Source: Bacteriovoracaceae bacterium (GTDB lineage: Bacteria; Bdellovibrionota; Bacteriovoracia; Bacteriovoracales; Bacteriovoracaceae). Taken from it: 9,719 nucleotides of DNA. The position numbers and the translations under genes are program-made. The stretch is taken from contig CANEVK010000081.1 of NCBI GenBank assembly GCA_947442115.1, forward strand, positions 1 to 9,719, given 5' to 3'. The notes below the pieces were generated by a model. That model did not search any database and was not told where the DNA came from. It was given only the letters and a program-made list of their open reading frames with translations. Of the stretch, positions 7,107 through 9,719 are shown one piece after another. Position 1 is the stretch's first letter; the number at the start of each line of letters is the position of its first letter.

Positions 7107-7573
7107 GCTGCTTTCTCCTGCTCCACAACGCTTTTATTTTCAATTGAAGATACAAACTTTTTAATATCAATAATGGTAATCAGATGATCTTGATGCTGCA
7201 AAAACCCCTTGAGGCAATCAATTTGCACCTTACCCTCAATCTTGAGATCTTGAATATCAGAGGGTGTGACATAGATAACAAATTCAACCTTATCAATCAC
7301 AGCGGCCAAAGGACCAACTTCCGTCTCACAAATGAGCATACTCGACTTTAGGAAGTTTGATTCTTGAATACCCAACTTGACCCTGAGGTCAATAACACCC
7401 ATGATGAGTCCTCGAAGGTTAATCATACCAGAAAAACAACTTGGCATATTTGGAACAAGTTTAGGTTTGATGTACTCAATGACTTCTTTAAAGTCTAATA
7501 AAGGAGAAGCATACAACTCATCCTTAATGCGATAGACAAGAAACCTCTCTTTGTCTTCGTATAAATCACTCAT
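7103..7573 (-). CDS. cheW: Chemotaxis coupling protein CheW
   Basis: A 156-residue protein of normal CheW length and fold, linking receptor tips to the CheA P5 domain in the cytoplasmic array. The family core is visible: FLVYRIKDELYASPLLDFKEV (an opening strand pair near residues 11-31), VPNMPSCFSGMINLRGLIMG (40-59) with the NLRG motif containing Arg54, then VIDLRVKLG (60-68) and the closing strand LITIIDIKKF (131-140). The last 16 residues are charged and probably flexible. The ATG overlaps the cheA stop by four bases (ATGA), with GAGG (7581-7584) seven bases upstream inside cheA. The stop overlaps the receptor start the same way. Function is inferred from the family. Confidence 0.95.
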   Translation of the reverse strand: MSDLYEDKERFLVYRIKDELYASPLLDFKEVIEYIKPKLVPNMPSCFSGMINLRGLIMGVIDLRVKLGIQESNFLKSSMLICETEVGPLAAVIDKVEFVIYVTPSDIQDLKIEGKVQIDCLKGFLQHQDHLITIIDIKKFVSSIENKSVVEQEKAA

Positions 7574-9276
7574 GCGGCCACCTCTTTCGATGTCTGTAGA
7601 TACTTAAAATATTTTTCACAAATTGAAGTTATGTTCAAAATAAGTCCTGGCTCCCCCGATGGAAGGATTGTTCCACCAGAAATCGCAAATGACTTTTCAA
7701 AGTAGGAACTTAACGTTCTCACCACACTTTGATGCTGACCCAAAACTTTATCAATCCCGAGCGCCATCCTCTTGCCTTGAACCTTGGTTATTAGAACTGG
7801 AAAAACTCCGTTCTGAGACTCTACTTGATGACCTTCAAAAACATTCTTCAAATGCAGAAATGGAATCACCTTGCCTCGATGGACATAAACAGAATCATCC
7901 ACTTTCATTTGACTTGGATCTACATCCACAACTTCTTCTAGAGAATGAATTGGGATCACATATTGATCCGAATTTACGGAAACGATCAGAGAATCCACTA
8001 TTGATAAAGAGGTTGGAATCATGATTTTAAATTTTGTTCCTCGACCTTCTTCAGAAGCAACCAGGATTTTACCATTCACTTCTTCCAGCGTCTTCATGAC
8101 CACATCCATACCCACTCCACGTCCCGAGACGTTGGTGACTTTTTCAGCAGTTGAAAAGCCAGGAAGGAAAATGAGGCTGAATATTTCTTCTTTACTTAGA
8201 TTGTTATCTGCAGAGACAAGTCCTTTCTCAATCGCCTTCTCAAGAATTCTTTTTTGATCCAAACCTTTACCATCATCTTTAACAACAACTTCAACACCGT
8301 CATCTAACTTGATAGCACTGATGGAGATTTGACCTTTAAAGGGCTTGCCCTTGGATTCACGATCTGCATTTTTTTCAAGCCCGTGATCCACGGAATTTCG
8401 GACGATATGGGTGAGAGGATCTATGAGTTTATCTAAAATTGTTTTTTCAATTTCAACTTCATTACCGTGGAAAATGATATCCACATCTTTTCCAAGGTCA
8501 CGTCCCAAATCTTTAATGGCCCTTTCAAGACGCTGAAAGATTCCACCAATAGGTGTCATTCTTAAACCAAAGGCCATAGAATAAATTTCTTTAGTAATTT
8601 TTCGGCTGAGATTAAGTGAAGACTGAATAAGGGCTTCATGGTCTTTTAGAGAGCTTTGTTGAATAGAATTTTCTAAAATAGATTGCTGGATAGAAAGCTC
8701 TCCAATGAGATTCAAGAGTCCATCAATTTTCTTCGTCGAAACTCGAAGGACCTCATCCTTCACTTCTTTTTTAAGCGGGATAACCTTGGCCTCTTCACTA
8801 ACTTTCTGGGCCACTGGTTGAGGAGCTGCTTTGACTTCAACCTTCTCCTCTTCATGATCTGCTATTACTTGTTCAGCTTCTTGGACTTCAATAAATTGAT
8901 TAGTTTCAGAAAAATAGCTTTTGAGAAAATCTTCAGGCCAGAATTTATATGATGATTCAACCGCTAAGACGGCAAACCAATCTTGCATAATTGTTTGCGC
9001 CTCAAGAAACATGGAAAGCTTTCTTTTTGTTAATTGGCATTTGCCCTCTTTAAGAGCAACAATCACATCTTCGATAATATGAATAAATTTTCCAACTTCA
9101 GAAAGGCCAACTGCACGAGACGAGCCTTTAATGTTATGGGCAATTCTAAAAAGAGCATTGAGAGTATCTGAAGTAACTTCTTTTTCCAGCTTAAGGCACA
9201 GGCCTTCCCACTGCCCTAAAAGATCACTCGCCTCTTCTAAAAAACTTTTTATTAATTCCTCATCAAATTCCGACAT
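7570..9276 (-). CDS. cheA: Chemotaxis histidine kinase CheA lacking a P2 domain
   Basis: A 568-residue kinase that autophosphorylates under receptor control. P1 (Hpt, about 1-125) carries the phosphoacceptor His47 in FRIAHNIKGSS. Residues 130-173 are an acidic and Lys/Pro-rich linker with no recognisable P2 regulator-docking domain. P3 dimerisation begins at about 174 (VLRVSTKKIDGLLNLIGEL). P4 ATPase motifs are complete: N box THIVRNSVDHGLE (289-301), G1 DDGKGLD (334-340), F box GFST (373-376), and G2 GRGVGMDVV (385-393). P5, the CheW-like domain, runs from about 425 to 560. It is shorter than the roughly 650 residues of the enteric protein, mainly through loss of P2. The start at 9276 has AAGGAG (9282-9287) upstream. 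It is the first gene of the operon, and no response regulator gene follows. Kinase assignment is very sure; the lack of P2 is a reading by eye. Confidence 0.96.
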   Translation of the reverse strand: MSEFDEELIKSFLEEASDLLGQWEGLCLKLEKEVTSDTLNALFRIAHNIKGSSRAVGLSEVGKFIHIIEDVIVALKEGKCQLTKRKLSMFLEAQTIMQDWFAVLAVESSYKFWPEDFLKSYFSETNQFIEVQEAEQVIADHEEEKVEVKAAPQPVAQKVSEEAKVIPLKKEVKDEVLRVSTKKIDGLLNLIGELSIQQSILENSIQQSSLKDHEALIQSSLNLSRKITKEIYSMAFGLRMTPIGGIFQRLERAIKDLGRDLGKDVDIIFHGNEVEIEKTILDKLIDPLTHIVRNSVDHGLEKNADRESKGKPFKGQISISAIKLDDGVEVVVKDDGKGLDQKRILEKAIEKGLVSADNNLSKEEIFSLIFLPGFSTAEKVTNVSGRGVGMDVVMKTLEEVNGKILVASEEGRGTKFKIMIPTSLSIVDSLIVSVNSDQYVIPIHSLEEVVDVDPSQMKVDDSVYVHRGKVIPFLHLKNVFEGHQVESQNGVFPVLITKVQGKRMALGIDKVLGQHQSVVRTLSSYFEKSFAISGGTILPSGEPGLILNITSICEKYFKYLQTSKEVAA

Positions 9277-9307
9277 ACGGTCTCCTTACCTAGAGACTTT
9301 TCGTCTA

Positions 9308-9370
9308 AATATAAGAAATGATGAGAAATGAAATAAATTTTATTATTAAGAGAACCTTAATCATGAACAA
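9308..9370 (-). promoter_or_regulatory. Candidate promoter region of the che operon
   Basis: Two weak candidates lie in the AT-rich gap before cheA. One is TATATT (9313-9308) with a poor -35 (TTTATT, 9337-9332) at 18 bases; it would give a leader of about 25 bases. The other is TTGTTC (9370-9365), a 17-base spacer, and AATAAT (9347-9342). Neither is close to consensus in both boxes. No FliA-type (TAAA...GCCGATAA) motif was found, so there is no sign of flagellar-class control. Confidence 0.25.
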
Positions 9371-9381
9371 AAGTTAAATTC

Positions 9382-9407
9382 AGGGGTTTAAGAGCGAAAA
9401 TGCCCCT
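9382..9407 (-). terminator. Weak hairpin after the right-edge gene
   Basis: AGGGG (9382-9386) can pair with CCCCT (9403-9407) around a 16-base loop, about 20 bases beyond the stop codon of the minus-strand gene that ends at 9429. The sequence after it on the minus strand (GAATTTAACTTTTG) is only loosely U-rich. It may partly separate that gene from cheA; a working terminator is not certain. Confidence 0.2.
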
Positions 9408-9428
9408 AAAGTTTCTAGTTAAAATGAT

Positions 9429-9719
9429 TTAATCAAGATTTTGAAGATGATTTTCATGTTCCCGACAAAGCTGGTCAATGTCTAAGTAAAGCTCAGAAAG
9501 TAATTTTTCACTTAATTCTTTTCTCAATTTTAAAAAGGCTGAACCTTGAGAATTATTCCCATAGGTTTGAGTCAGAAAAAAAATGGTTTCATCCAGATTA
9601 AGATTCAAACCGGAACAACTCATAGGAGAAAGAAATAGTGCATGATACAGTCTTTCTCCACGCTCAATCAACATTGGATGCTTAATAGTTTTTAAACCTG
9701 AGGAAAGATAATCGGAGAG
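9429..9719 (-). CDS. Hypothetical protein, C-terminal 96 residues only
   Basis: The frame is open from the right edge (9719) to a TAA at 9429-9431. An internal ATG at 9674 could be read as a start, but the frame continues upstream without a stop (LSDYLSSGLKTIKHP precedes it) and no good ribosome site precedes 9674, so this is the 3' end of a larger gene. I do not recognise the family. The visible part contains ERLYHALFLSP, a segment with GLNLNLDETIFFLTQTYG, then a Lys/Glu/Leu-rich helical end finishing in HLQNLD. No membrane segment is present. It is upstream of cheA on the same strand with a 152-base gap, so it may or may not be in the same transcript. Confidence 0.6.
   Translation of the reverse strand, partial: LSDYLSSGLKTIKHPMLIERGERLYHALFLSPMSCSGLNLNLDETIFFLTQTYGNNSQGSAFLKLRKELSEKLLSELYLDIDQLCREHENHLQNLD

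Noticed and set aside
9291..9306. Small hairpin (AGAC, five-base loop, GTCT) just before the cheA ribosome site
   Set aside because: Four pairs are too weak to call a riboswitch or translational control element.

Overview
The window looks like a low-GC, Gram-negative chromosome segment, most likely from a member of the Bdellovibrionota (Bacteriovorax/Peredibacter-like). This placement is an inference. It rests on outer-membrane and periplasmic proteins with signal peptides, sigma70-type promoters, AGGAG ribosome binding sites, and a chemoreceptor tip (LLSFNASIEAARAG) that resembles those I associate with Bdellovibrio relatives. No mobile element, CRISPR array, tRNA or rRNA is visible.

Left part (1-3602), envelope genes. 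A secreted SGNH/GDSL hydrolase runs leftward off the window edge. Divergent from it is an unrecognised 197-residue cytoplasmic protein with a strong ribosome binding site. Next comes a secreted START-like (SRPBCC) protein whose promoter places the transcription start on or beside the start codon, suggesting a leaderless mRNA. A well-formed promoter then drives a two-gene unit: a 370-residue outer-membrane porin and an 84-residue periplasmic protein with four cysteines. A strong intrinsic terminator ends this unit.

Right part (3601-9276, minus strand), a compact chemosensory operon. The order is cheA, cheW, a double-CACHE chemoreceptor, and a CheR-CheB fusion. The genes are joined by ATGA, ATGA and TAATG overlaps, so they are probably translationally coupled and made in linked amounts. 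The receptor senses a periplasmic ligand and, through CheW, controls CheA autophosphorylation. The fused enzyme would add and remove receptor methyl groups for adaptation. Three usual control points are missing: CheA has no visible P2 domain, CheB has no receiver domain, and there is no CheY or other response regulator in the operon. The output partner must therefore lie elsewhere, and the adaptation enzyme is probably not phospho-regulated in the classical way.

Far right: a 152-base AT-rich gap holding the probable cheA promoter, then the 3' end of an unrecognised minus-strand gene that enters from beyond the window.

The best candidate for an unusual system is the self-contained CheA-CheW-MCP-CheRB module with its receiver-less methyltransferase/methylesterase fusion.
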